Shown here: piece after piece, positions 35,891-46,885 of the stretch
Position numbering within the stretch: the stretch's first letter is position 1
Layout: the number at the start of each line of letters is the position of its first letter
DNA from: Castor canadensis
Lineage: Eukaryota; Chordata; Mammalia; Rodentia; Castoridae
DNA: 64,000 nt
Direction: 5' to 3'
Assembly (NCBI RefSeq): GCF_047511655.1
Contig: NC_133390.1
Location: 168,660,083-168,724,082, forward strand
Notes under the pieces: generated by a model
The model's input: the letters and a program-made list of their open reading frames with translations, nothing else
The model's database searches: none
What the model was told of the DNA's origin: nothing
Made by a program: the position numbers and the translations under genes

Positions 35891-36417
35891 TCTCAGGCAC
35901 ACTTTTCACTTTTCAAATGAGGCAGAATTATATAACCCCTGAGAATGGGGGTGGGTAGCTTGTCCTTAAGTCCTGCTGTGGGTATGGGTGTGGTTTGAGA
36001 GCTGGAGAATTCAGGGTATGAGAGGAGTATGAGAGGAATGGAGGCAGTGTCTCCCCAACCTTCCTCCTGACCATGTCCTCACCATCCTCCATGGAACTTC
36101 CTTTTCTCATGCAGCTGTCTCTTGTCCACCACCCTCAGCCCAGCATACCTCTTTTCTTTGGAAGTGGCTCACACCTTTGCTGCTGATGACAGTTCTTAGC
36201 TGCCTCTGGTTCCCTGTCGGTGTAACCCAAGGCAGAAGACCAGGAAGTCCCTCAGAGCAAGACTCTGCCTGTTTCCCAGTATGGGTCCTGAAGCTGTGAT
36301 GCACTGTACCTGGGAGGGGGTGTGAGTCTCCCAGGTGGGATTTCTGCTTCTGGTTTCCTCTTCTTTCTCTCTCACAAAAGCTGTGTGTACCAGGGAACTT
36401 TGAACCTGATTGAAGGG

Positions 36418-36443
36418 ATTAAATTCAAATTCAAATTCAAATC
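36418..36443. repeat. Short hexanucleotide repeat (AAATTC)n
   Basis: About four copies of a hexamer reading attcaa, giving a short Lys-Phe/Asn-Ser run in shadow frames. Confidence 0.85.
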
Positions 36444-36854
36444 TGGAATCTTTGGCTGGGTCCCACTCTCCTGGAATTCACCATACTCTATGGTGGTTCT
36501 CACAGTGGGCAGGCCCCATACCAGTGTTATCAGCACATCACTGGAAACCAGATAGGCAAATTTGGGGTCTCTCTCCAGATTTCGAGTTCCCTGAATCAGG
36601 AACTCATCTGTTGGGTCGAACAAGCCATCTAGTTGATTCTGATTCGGGCTAGTTTGAGAGCCTCCAGACTTCTAGCTTGGGAGCTTGTAAACTGCTGAGG
36701 ACACAGGTGACCTGAGACAGATGGGCCCAGAGGCCTAAGTTATGTAGTAACCCCAGGGAAGAAATCACCAGTCCTCACACACTCCAGGTACTCACTTCCT
36801 GTGGCCCTAAGCTAAGTGCTCATAGCTGCTGTATAAAACCCAGTGTGAGGTTTG

Positions 36855-37230
36855 GATATAAGCCGGTTTGAGGTTTGCATCCCAGCTCCTTCACTTGCTA
36901 GCTGTGCACCCCACGCCCAGAGTGTTTTTCTTTCTATTAAAATGGGTTGGTAACAGCAACTTTCAGGGGTCTTTGAAAATTAAATGATTCACAGAACTCA
37001 AAGAACATACAGTGAGGAAGGCAGGCTACCTTTCCTATGCCGAGTCAGTGCCAAGCCCTCCAAAGGGGGCTTTGCAGGTGCTCTCTCATGCAGTGCTCAG
37101 AGCAATCCTGAAGCAGGTTTGAGGAAGACCTTCCAGATGGGGAAACTGAGTCTTAGAGGTTTCCCATTTTGCCCATGCGGACTCTGTGGACACAGCTAGA
37201 ATTTGAGCTCAAGCTCTGAAACTAGCCTTC
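36855..37230. mobile_element. Two MIR copies, reversed then forward
   Basis: The left copy (36855-36990) is reversed ('agctccttcacttgctagct', 'ttaaaatgggttggtaaca'). The right copy (37040-37230) is forward ('gatggggaaactgagtctta', 'cacagctagaatttgagctc'). Confidence 0.55.
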
Positions 37231-37289
37231 TATGCTACACTGCCCCTTCACCTACAGGCATGTAATACATGTCTTCAGAAATCATCCTC

Positions 37290-37372
37290 GAATTGGAGGT
37301 GTGGCTCAAGCGCGAAGCCCTGAGCTTAAACTCCAGTCCCCACTCGCCCATCCATACACAAAAATCTCTTAT
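37290..37372 (+). mobile_element. Diverged ID-like SINE at the edge of the CpG island
   Basis: 'aattggaggtgtggctcaag' and 'ccctgagcttaaactccagt', with an internal loss of about 25 bp (the anticodon-arm region). Confidence 0.6.
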
Positions 37373-37379
37373 TCTGCGG

Positions 37380-37980
37380 ACGTGCAAATCCGCGGAGCTC
37401 CTGCAAACAACATTCACACCTGACGCCTTTTCCCAGCGCTCTTCACCCCGACCCTCTTGGAGAAACCTGCAGGCCGGGAGCAAATCTCCCGGCTCACCAG
37501 CCCGGCAAACACAGAGTGGACTCCAGAACAAGTGTTAGAGGATCTCACACCCCCCCACACACCGTGCGACTCGCCCAAGTTTTTGCTCCACAGCTGGAGA
37601 CACAAACCCACCCCAAGCCTGGCAAAGCAACTCTCCAAACCGGGTTCTGACCTTCGTGCCCCCTTCCCGCAGAGCCGGGTCACCGAGCCCGGTGCAGACC
37701 CCAAGCCTCAGCGCCTTGGGCCCCGCGCAGCTGGAGGCGAGAGCAGCGAGGAACAACGAGGAGGAACTGCACATGCGCAGAAAGAGCTGCGCGCCCCCTT
37801 CCCCTCCATCAAACGTTCCACCCGCTTCCCGCAAGTCCCGCGGAAGTCCCCGCCTCCCTTAGGGAAGGTCCGAAGAGTTCCTGTCTCCTGGGCGAGTCGC
37901 GTGATTTGTGCTCCAGATCCAGCTCTACTTGTGTATGGAGACCTGGTTCCACCCCCTCCCCGGGGTTAGGCTTTCGAACT
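37380..37980 (-). promoter_or_regulatory. CpG-island promoter of the dead ZNF gene
   Basis: CpG-dense and GC-rich, in contrast to its flanks. It contains an NRF1-like half-palindrome (cacatgcgcag at about 37771-37781), an ETS-like cgcggaagt near 37850 and a run gcgcccccttcccc. The segment gc(g/a)catgcgcag...gccccc(t)ttccc aligns with the promoter of the intact gene at 58.70-58.74 kb in the same orientation, so this is the duplicated promoter. A first exon and donor cannot be fixed from sequence alone. The open frames of 100-170 codons in it (37457-37969 +, 37535-37834 -) are by-products of the lack of AT-rich stop codons. Confidence 0.7.
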
Positions 37981-38369
37981 CGGTGCCACCTACAACCAGT
38001 GTCCCTTTAGACGCAAAGCCACCTTGAGAAGCAAGATATATGCCCACCATATATATGAAAACAGAGATTTGTTTCATAGAACTAAAGCCAAGCAATACAG
38101 CAAAATATTATGGAAAATAAAGTAGGCAATGTAGTAAATGATTTTAAACGATCAATACTCGTGGCCAGCAAGTTTTCTCCCCCAGTGCAAATACTACCTC
38201 CACGTGCAACTGACAAAATGACAAATATACATAAATCAAAGGAAAGTTTGGTGGAAGGCAGTGTGCTCATAATCTCCCCTCCCACAGACGACCATGGTCA
38301 ATGTTAGGTGACAGTTTTGTTGAAATAGGTCCTACTAGCTCAATGTGCTATTTTGTTCTTTGCATTAAA

Positions 38370-39050
38370 AAATGTTAATAATTTTCTTACCCTTTAAAGC
38401 TTTTTATTTTGACAAATTTCAAACCTACAGAAAAGTTGGAGCAATGATTCATTCTACCCAAACATCTGTAAACTGTTTACTTAGATTCATCAACTGTGAA
38501 TATTTTGCCCATGCATTTGCATTGCACTCTCTCTCTCTTCATTCCTCATCCTCTTCACCATTCAAGAGTAGTATGAGCTTCAGCATTCTAAAGATTCTAA
38601 GATATATAACCACACAACGATGAAATTCAAGAAATTGAACACTGATAGAGTATTATTTAATATCAGGACCACATTCAAGTTTCACCCAAAGTCCAATAAT
38701 ACTCTTTGTTACATTTTGTTCTGATCCAGGATCCAATTCACGGTCATTGGTGACATCCAGTTGCCTTATCATTCAAACTCCTTTAGTATAATTCCTCAGG
38801 CTTTTTGTATTTGATGACATTGGTGATTTTGAAGATGACTGCCTGATTTTCTTATTCTTAAATTTAAGTTTTACATTTCTTGGCAGGAACCCTACACAAG
38901 AAATACTTTTTCTTCTAGTAAACCACACCAGTCAGTTTCACCCTCAGGATGTCAGTGTATCTCATCTTTGGTAATATAAACTTTGATGATGTGCAGGTCA
39001 ATATGCTTTTGTTTCAATTGCTTCTCTTCTGCCAATGGTAATCAGACAGT
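38370..39050 (-). mobile_element. Ancient LINE-type repeat, reversed
   Basis: 'caaatttcaaacctacagaa', 'agattcatcaactgtgaata', 'agatatataaccacacaacg' and 'gatccaggatccaattcacg' follow a familiar old mammalian repeat, probably an L1M 3' end. Confidence 0.55.
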
Positions 39051-39999
39051 AATTTACTAATAGTAAGTTCCATTCATAGTCGCATCAAGTACCGATGACT
39101 GAGTTAACGAGAATTGAGCACAACTCACAAAAGAAATGGCACACATTCCACATGTTCTGTTAAAGCTGTGGAGCCAGGAACTGCTGTCTTGTCTTGGGAA
39201 GAGTCCAGATCCTTTCACAAAGTCCCAAACAAAATCTCAACATGCTGAGTGAGATGGGGTTTTCCTTTTTTTTTTTTATTTGTCTTACTTAACAGAACAC
39301 AGCTAAAATTCATCTGGAAGAAAATCCCTAAATAGCAACCAGGACTTTTTAACTGAAAAATTAGAATATTTCTTATTACACAGTAAAGTTACAAACCCAA
39401 GAATTCTTAAGAATGTAGAGTATGGAAAAAGTGAAATTTCCATTAAGGAACTGCACGTGGTGTTGGGGGGGCTGAGAAAAATAAAGTCATAAAAAATATA
39501 TTGTGATGTGGTGGGCGTGGGAGAGGAAGATTGCATTGCTAGTGCATACGTGCTATACACAAATTTCATATGCATTCTTGGTTTAACATTTTACTAATAA
39601 ATCACCAAGTACCTAGAGAAAATATAAAACAATCTTCTCATTTGATCTATGGGTACAGATCAAAGGCAGCCACCACTAAAGAAATGACAGGTGACTAGCA
39701 CTCTAGAAAAATTTAAAACCTTGTTTTTCAGAAGTAAACACACTTGGAAAATATATTTGCTAAGTATGTGAGAGAACTGGTTTATTGACTTCATTTAATT
39801 ATCTCCTACACATTTATAAGAAGATCACACTACCATAAAAGTGATCCATGGATATGAAGGACAAGTAATAAAAGGGAAAATGCAAACGAGGAATAAATAC
39901 ATGAAACAGTCCATAAATTACAAATAAAAATGCAAGTGCTTAAATACATTTTTGGCCTTTACTGTAGGCAAAGATTATAAAGAAAGATGATATCCAGTG
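39051..39999. other. Unannotated AT-rich intergenic sequence
   Basis: The minus frame at 39303-39575 has no domain. Nothing else is recognised beyond a T-run near 39270. Confidence 0.5.
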
Positions 40000-40380
40000 T
40001 GGGCATAAGTTTGGAGAAATGTGCATTCTCATAAATTTCTTTTTAGAATATAATTTATAAAACAACTTGGAAGATGCACTTTATGTAATGTAGAACTCTA
40101 TTCTAGGAATATGACCCAAGGAAATAATTGTCCAAAGATAGGTGTATAGGTACACTTCTCAGTTTAGGTTAATAGCAATACACTGTAAAAAATCTAAATG
40201 TTTAAAAACCCACTAAGTGGGGTATTAGGTAACCATTAAAATTATAATGTAAATTATAAAGCACAGAATTATAATAACTTGACACGATGGGGTTACAAGG
40301 TATTTTACAATGAAATATACTTTGTACAAGAACATAAAGCATTGACTTATATTTTGTAAAAGTCAAACAGATCTCCTAAG
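40000..40380 (+). mobile_element. Ancient L1 3' fragment
   Basis: 'attctaggaatatgacccaa', 'gttaatagcaatacactgta' and 'gtattaggtaaccattaaaa' follow the 3' course of old L1s on the plus strand. Confidence 0.55.
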
Positions 40381-41299
40381 GGTTTCCAAGCAAATGTAAA
40401 CACCACATGCAGGAACAAAATCGAACCAAAAATTTAAAACTCAGTTCACTCTCATGCATAAACAATAGAGCAATGTATGCAAGAATTGTATTCCTAAAGT
40501 CTTGAGAAAATTTAAAACCTGCATCATTCAATACTAATCTCTTAGGAGAACAAGACAGAATAGGAAGGGTTCGTTCTCAGGAAGCATAAATTTCTTTTCA
40601 TCATGGAGGCATCTACATTAATTTCTCCAGCATCAACTCTGGTGTTATTCTGAGTGCTCTCTACTAAATCATTGCACAGCGCATTACGGTGTTTGCTTAA
40701 GCATCTTTGCCATATATTATTTCATCTAATTTCCACTTCGAAGTAATTGGTCTTCATGAGATTTTAGGCCTCTAAAACATACTATCATTTAATGACTATT
40801 TGGATGAGACTGGTGTAGTAATTAAATGACTTAGAATTTTAGTAAAAGTGAATGTTAAAATGACTGTCCAAATTACAAAATCATTCAAAATATTCTGAGA
40901 CATTAGTAACAATGTATATCGTAGACTGGATTATCAAGTGGGTATATTTTGGACTATATGCTAAAGTGACACAGCCGATGTCATAACACCATATTCACAA
41001 CTGGTACTCTTTGCTGCATATAAGTTACGAGATTCTTTACAATTTCCAGAAAGTTCGCAGGGCTTGTACTATATTGACATTTGTGCCTAATATGAGACAT
41101 TATCATTTTGGGCATCATTTCAAATGTGCATAATTAAATGCCTGTAATCTAAGTGGCACTCCCCTAGACATTTCCTATATACAGCCCCATTTCAAATGTG
41201 TAGATATAAAGTCAAGTGAATAGGTGTTCCAATGATGACACGTATTTCTCTACAGAGGACTGTGACTGGCAGTGGTCATGGGGACTAATCACCAAGATT
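40381..41299. other. Unannotated AT-rich intergenic sequence
   Basis: No gene and no repeat recognised. Confidence 0.5.
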
Positions 41300-41620
41300 T
41301 TACTGTTTTACCAACAAAAATGAGTTCATTTATTTGATAAGTACAACTATGTGCTACAGAATGATGTTTTGTCAACAAAGGACCACAAATATACGTAGTC
41401 CTATGAGATTATAATGGCGTGGAAGAATTCTATTGCTTGACACTTCTACCGTACCTCTTCTGTGTTTAGATGCACAGATAGCACTGGGTTACAACTGCAT
41501 ACAGTACTCAGTACAGGGACGTGCTGTACAGGTTTGTACTCTGTGTCGCATAGCCTAATGAAGACAAAACTCCTCAGGGAACTAATATCCTTCCAGTTAC
41601 TGAATTTGTCTTGGTGATGC
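41300..41620. mobile_element. Ancient interspersed repeat, family unassigned
   Basis: 'caaaggaccacaaatatacg', 'cctatgagattataatgg' and 'ggacgtgctgtacaggtttg' match a well-spread mammalian repeat pattern (possibly a DNA transposon) whose name I cannot give. It accounts for the minus frame at 41446-41721. Confidence 0.45.
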
Positions 41621-42159
41621 ACCTTGACACTGAGGAAGGGCCTGGGGTCCCAGGGGCAGAAGCTAACCCTCTTCAGGCTAAACTCTATTCCTGATTTTAT
41701 CTCCCCTCTGATATAGACCATGGTGGCATTTGAGAACTGTTGACTGGACGTTTCCTCTGAGCCCGTACTGAATTATTCATGGGTCCCTTCCTCCAAAGCA
41801 GGCACACTGGCAAATGGCCACAGGTATCACTGGGAGAGGCTGGAGAAAGCCACATTAAGCCCCTGTGATGACACTGCAGGGGGCCTCTTCAAAGGTCCTT
41901 CCCAAAGTCACTTTGGGTCCAAGACTTGGCTTCAGTCTGCCAACCACGTTTCTGTCAGGGAGACTTAGAAATGTCTCACGTACATGCCAAAATGTGCCTC
42001 AGAGGACTGCACGTTAATTTCACTCTAGGGTTTCCATGACTGACTAGCCATCTCTGGCAGACCGAACCTGATGGCCACTCTGTCCTAAGGCAGGTGCCAT
42101 AACTGTCTGCTTGGTCTCCAAAGGTTAGGTGCTGGCACCTGGACTCTACCACTTATTTC

Positions 42160-42173
42160 AGGATCCTATTATT
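42160..42173. repeat. L1 target-site duplication, left copy
   Basis: aggatcctattatt, identical to 43668-43681. Confidence 0.92.
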
Positions 42174-43667
42174 ATTTTTTTATTAATATGTGCATACAAT
42201 GTTTGGGTCATTTCTCGCCCCTTCCCCCACCCCTCCCTCCCTAATCCCCCCACTCCTGCTCCTTCCCTGCCCCCCCCCCGCCCCCCGTTGCTACCAGGCA
42301 GAAACTATTCTGCCCTTATCTCTAATTTTGTTGTAAAGAGAGTATAAGCAATAATAGGAAGGACCAAGTGTTTTTGCTAGTTGAGATAAGGATAGCTATA
42401 CAGGGAGTTGACTCATTAATTTCCTGTGCATGTGTGTTACCTTCTAGGTTAATTTTTCTTGATCTAACCTTTTCTCTAGTTCCTGGTCCCCTTCTCCTAT
42501 TGGCCTCAGTTGCTTTAAAGTATCTGCTTTAGTTTCTCTGTGTTGAGGGCAACAAATGCTATCTAGTTTTTTAGGTGTCTTACCTATCCTCATACCTCTC
42601 TAGTGTACACTCGCTTCATCATGTGCTCAAAGTCCAATCCCCTTGTTGTGTTTGCCCTTGATCTAATGTCCACATATGAGGGAGAACATATGTTTTTTAG
42701 TCTTTTGGGCCAGGCTAACCTCACTCAGAATGATGTTCTCCAATTCCATCCATTTACCAGTGAATGATAACATTTCATTCTTCTTCATGGCTGCATAAAA
42801 TTCCATTCTGTATAGATACCACATTTTCTTAATCCATTCGTCAGTGGTGGGGCATCTTGGCTGTTTCCATAACTTGGCTATTGTGAATAGTGCCACAATA
42901 AACATGGGTGTGCAGGTGCCTCTGGAGTAACCTGTGTCACAGTCTTTTGGGTATATCCCCAAGAGTGGTATTGCTGGATCAAATGGTAGATCAATGTCTA
43001 GCTTTTTAAGTAGCCTCCAAATTTTTTTCCAGAGTGGTTGTACTAGTTTACATTCCCACCAGCAGTGTAAGAGGGTTCCTTCCCCACCCCCCATGCTCGC
43101 CAACACCTGTTGTTGGTGGTGTTGCTGATGATGGCTATTCTAACAGGGGTGAGGTGGAATCTTAGCATGGTTTGAATTTGCATTTCCTTTATTGCTAGAG
43201 ATGGTGAGCATTTTTTCATGTGTTTTTTGGCCATTTGAATTTCTTCTTTTGAGAAAGTTCTGTTTAGTTCACTTGCCCATTTCTTTATTGGTTCACTAAT
43301 TTTGGGAGAATTTAGTTTTTTAAGTTCCCTATATATTCTGGTTATCAGTCCTTTGTCTGATGTGTAGCTGGCAAATATTTTCTCCCACTCTGTGGGTGTT
43401 CTCTTCAGTTCAGAGACCATTTCTTTTGTTGAGTAGAAGCTTTTTAGTTTTATGAAGTCCCATTTATCTATACTATCTCTTAGTTGCTGTGCTGCTGGGG
43501 TTTCGTTGAGAAAGTTCTTACCTATACCTATTAATTCCACAGTATTTCCTACTCTTTCCTGTACCAACTTTAGAGTTTGGGGTCTGATATTAAGATCGTT
43601 GATCCATTTTGAATTAATATTGGTATAGGGTGATATACATGGATCTAGTTTCAGTTTTTTGCAGACT
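42174..43667 (-). mobile_element. 5'-truncated L1 with target-site duplication
   Basis: Minus-strand L1 3' half. ORF2 C-terminal sequence (TEWEKIFASYTSDKGLITR, KWASELNRTFSKEEIQMAKK, then LPFDPAIPLLGIYPKD and TDEWIKKMWYL) is followed by the 3' UTR, including a polypurine tract on its own strand, and a short A-run. The ORF is continuous from 43567 to about 43090, where a C-run (43087-43092) marks a single frameshift, then open to 42663. It is flanked by a perfect 14-bp repeat, aggatcctattatt, at 42160-42173 and 43668-43681. This is a relatively young retrotransposition event and cannot move by itself. Confidence 0.93.
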
Positions 43668-43681
43668 AGGATCCTATTATT
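43668..43681. repeat. L1 target-site duplication, right copy
   Basis: aggatcctattatt, identical to 42160-42173. Confidence 0.92.
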
Positions 43682-44599
43682 TCTAGGTTTGAGGTTTGAG
43701 GATTTGTTTCCTAGACCATTTCTGGTACCAGAGGAGAATAGGCTGGCCTGCTCTGGGTCAGACCTATAAAAGCCCAGATTAAAGCTGTGCCTAACCTTGA
43801 CTACAGCATTTTATAAAGCAGTAATTTTGACCTGAGCATTTTTTAGTACAAGTGCCAAAATAGAATGACGCAACGCCTTGTTTCTACAAGTAAACAACTT
43901 CCATCTTCCAGCACACTGTGAGATACAAACTGATAATGTATTTGTGCCAACAAATGATTACATCTGTAAATATTTCACATCATACCAAAATCACCAGACA
44001 TAAAAGGAGGAACACTCCAAGACTGAGAAATGGCAGGCACACTGACCTGTCACCCTTCATGTGCCTTGCCTAGGAAAATTGCCAAATCAAAGGGTCACTA
44101 CCACTGTCCCCCCAGCTCCGGTTCAAGTACAGTTTCTCCTGATCATGATACACAGCCCACTTGAAACTCAAACTCAAAACAGCCTGCCGCCTGGACCTGC
44201 AGTTCATAAAACTTCTGGTCCCCTCCTACAGAGACTTTTCCTTGTGTCAGCATCAGTTCTCTGCCTGTGCCTTTAGTACAGGCCCTCCGAATGCCACAGC
44301 CTCTTTAACCTTTCTTAGCCATCCTGTAATTGTGGGAAGTGTCACTGCAATCCGAGTTAGTAATTTAAGGTTGGAATAAAAGAACCTGTGTTGCCGACAG
44401 CTCATGGCTATAAAGCAAACTCAGTAGTAAGCAAATTAAGCCAACAGAATTGATGTAGCTTGTGAATTTATTGTTATTCAATAAATTCTGACATTGTGGA
44501 AAGATGTGTTTGTCTGCAATGATGATGTAACTCGATCATGAAGAGTGCCCATTACAGAATCAATCTCTTAAGAAACAGAACGTTCAGTTCAGTTCTAGA
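43682..44599. other. Unannotated intergenic sequence
   Basis: No gene. Plus frames at 44061-44276 and 44161-44379 overlap and lack domains. Confidence 0.5.
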
Positions 44600-44684
44600 G
44601 CATTTGCCTAGATGCATGAGGCTCTGGATTTGATTCCAGCACCAAAAGAGGAAAGACAAAAAAAAAAAAAAAAAAAAAAAAAAA
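44600..44684 (+). mobile_element. 5'-shortened ID-like SINE with long A-tail
   Basis: 'ctagagcatttgcctagatg', 'tttgattccagcaccaaaag' and an A26 run. The 5' third is missing or diverged. Confidence 0.7.
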
Positions 44685-44869
44685 GAAATAGCACCCTCAA
44701 AGGATTGAAAGAGAATTGAAAGAAGAGACTTTCCGCAATGTGGGCAGGGTTGTAGGAAACAAGGGATCTACCATCCTTAGCCTGAGTGTGGATTTTTCCA
44801 GGTATCACTTCAGCCTTGTTGAATGTATGTTCCCCAGCTCCCTTTCCCTGTATGTTTTCAGTGAGCATG

Positions 44870-45030
44870 GGCCACAGAGATTTCCACATGGAAATCTACT
44901 GATTAGGTCACAGCCCTCATGATCCAGTCACCTCCCCCAAATCCACCTCTGAATGTTGCATTGGGAATCCAATCTTCAGCCCAGGAGTCTTTGGGGCACA
45001 CTTCATATGCAAACCATAACGTGAGTAGAG
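44870..45030 (-). mobile_element. MaLR-like repeat fragment, possible
   Basis: 'gattaggtcacagccctcat', 'cacctctgaatgttgcattg' and 'ggcacacttcatatgcaaac' resemble the right end of the repeat at 16730-17185. Confidence 0.4.
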
Positions 45031-45464
45031 TGGTGACTTAGAATGCAAATACAAACTCTCCTAAATACCAAAAGTCACCCCCCTACACACACACACGACG
45101 CTGTGCAGTCAGGGGCAAGTAGAAGATGCATTTGTAACTGTAACATAAAGCAGTATGGAGGAACTAAAACCAAATGTATCAGTTGTATCAATAATGTCAA
45201 CTTATAAAATCTTCCTCTCATTCTCTCACATATAATTATTTCATTGGCAAAACAGGAGTAATTAAAAAAGAAATCCACAAGCTTCCACTTCTATCAACCC
45301 ACTCTCATCTGGGGCCACATGGGGTTTTTAGTGTGGATGAACTGGCCTGGAACAGTTGTCTTATTTTCTTAAAAAGTCTACCTTTCCCTGTGTGCTTGGC
45401 ACTCCAACCTTTCTCATCCACTCAGAACATTACTCCGTAATTTCATCCCCTTTACTGAATTTTT

Positions 45465-45585
45465 CTTCATGTTTTGAGATAGTCTGATTATGTAGCCCAA
45501 GATGGCTTAAACTTGTGAACCTCCCTCCTCAGCCTCTGTGGAGTACTGGGATTACAGGTGTGCACCACCTTGCCCATCACTCTGC
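45465..45585 (-). mobile_element. B1-type SINE, reversed
   Basis: 'ttttgagatagtctgattat', 'cctcagcctctgtggagtac' and 'gggattacaggtgtgcacca'. Confidence 0.8.
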
Positions 45586-45779
45586 TTAATTTTCTGTATG
45601 CATATAAATGTGTAATTATCTTTCTCCAGAAAGCAACCTCTTTTGACTCACTTCTCTCTTGAGCTACCTTGTCATTTCTCTTACCTTCTGGACTTTATGA
45701 GAGTTGTTTGAAATCCCTGATTCCAGTGTGTTCCCTTCCATATTTCTTGAAAGCACTCCGTTGTTACTGAGGCCACCAG

Positions 45780-46225
45780 TGATAGCTAGCCTCCAAGATG
45801 ACCCCATCAGTCCCCACCTCCAGGCACCCATATTCCTGAATGCTCTCCTTCTATAGCACATCAAAGTTGGTCTCTGAGACCAAGTCAGTATAATAAAAGT
45901 GGCATTTTGACCTCCAAAGCAAGGTGACGAGAGATTGTTGCTTATGCCTTGTTCTTGCCTGGGTCACTCATCTGGGAGATGCCAGTTACCATGCTTTGAG
46001 GGCCCCCAATAAACATGGAGAGGCCACATAGAGAGACTGAAGCTTCCTGCCAATAGCCATGCGAGGATGCCATTGTGGAAGTGTCAAGTTTTTGAGTGAC
46101 TGCAACCTCATGAACTCCCTAGCGAAGTTCTAAACCAGAGAGACGCTGTGAGACAATGCACGCTTATTGTTTTAAGTGGCTAAGCTCTGAGGATAATGTG
46201 TGTAAAGCGATAGATAAGCAGTGCG
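45780..46225 (+). mobile_element. MLT1-like LTR
   Basis: 'agctagcctccaagatgacc', 'gagactgaagcttcctgcca', 'tgactgcaacctcatgaact' and 'cttattgttttaagtggcta' occur in the order seen in MLT1-family LTRs. Confidence 0.65.
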
Positions 46226-46234
46226 TTACCTTGT

Positions 46235-46885
46235 GTTAAGGGTTGAATTGTGTCTCTCCAAAGTTTATGTTGAGGTCTTAAGACAATTCAGTACTTCAGA
46301 ATGTGATCTTATCTGGATATAAGGTTGCTACTGATGTAATTAGTTAAGATGGGGGCATACTTGAATACATTAGACTTAGAGGGCTGGGTGTGATTGTGCA
46401 CACCCATAATCCCAGGCACTCAGGAAGTGGGGACAGGAAGGTAATGGTTTGAGGCCAGCCTGGGGGCAAAAAGTTATTGAGATCTCATGTCAACAACCAA
46501 GTGAGATGTGGTGGTCCATGACTGTAATCTCAGCTGCTCAGGCATTGCAGGTAGGACTGTGGTACAAGGTTAGCCTGGGCAAAAAACAAAACTAAAAATT
46601 AAACACAAAACAAAAGCAAAAAGGGGTGGGGACAGACCCTGATTTCAAACTCCAGTCGCACCAAAATCAATCAATCACGACTAGAGTTAGGCTTCTACAA
46701 GCCATGGAACTACCAGCAATGAGGAGACCTGGGACAGATCCACCTTTTCAACCTTCAGAAGAGAACATGGCCTTCCAATGCCTACACCTCAGGCTTCTAA
46801 CTTCCCGAACTGTGAAGCAGATTTCTGTTGTTCTAGATCACAGTTGAGTTTGCTTGTTATGGAGGCCCTGGGAAACTAATGACTC
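46235..46885 (+). mobile_element. MLT1-like LTR split by a SINE
   Basis: The left part has 'gttgaattgtgtctctccaa' and 'gaatgtgatcttatctggat'. The right part has 'ttcccgaactgtgaagcaga', 'ttctgttgttctagatcaca' and 'ccctgggaaactaatgac'. The SINE at 46382-46665 sits between them. Confidence 0.65.
46382..46665 (+). mobile_element. Compound B1-B1-ID SINE
   Basis: 'gggctgggtgtgattgtgca', 'cataatcccaggcactcagg', a second 'gactgtaatctcagctgctc' and a much-diverged ID end ('tttcaaactccagtcgcacc'). Confidence 0.7.

Larger units (their letters stand above)
35025..36854. other. Unannotated first-intron sequence of the dead ZNF gene
   Basis: Contains a MIR at about 35690-35890. Overlapping short frames have no domain. 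No other gene is supported. Confidence 0.45.

Noticed and set aside
37457-37969. 170-codon plus-strand frame
   Set aside because: Same reason: CpG-island composition at the dead gene's promoter, with opposite-strand frames equally open.
42663-43567. 147- and 174-codon minus frames
   Set aside because: They are the two parts of a truncated L1 ORF2, not host genes.
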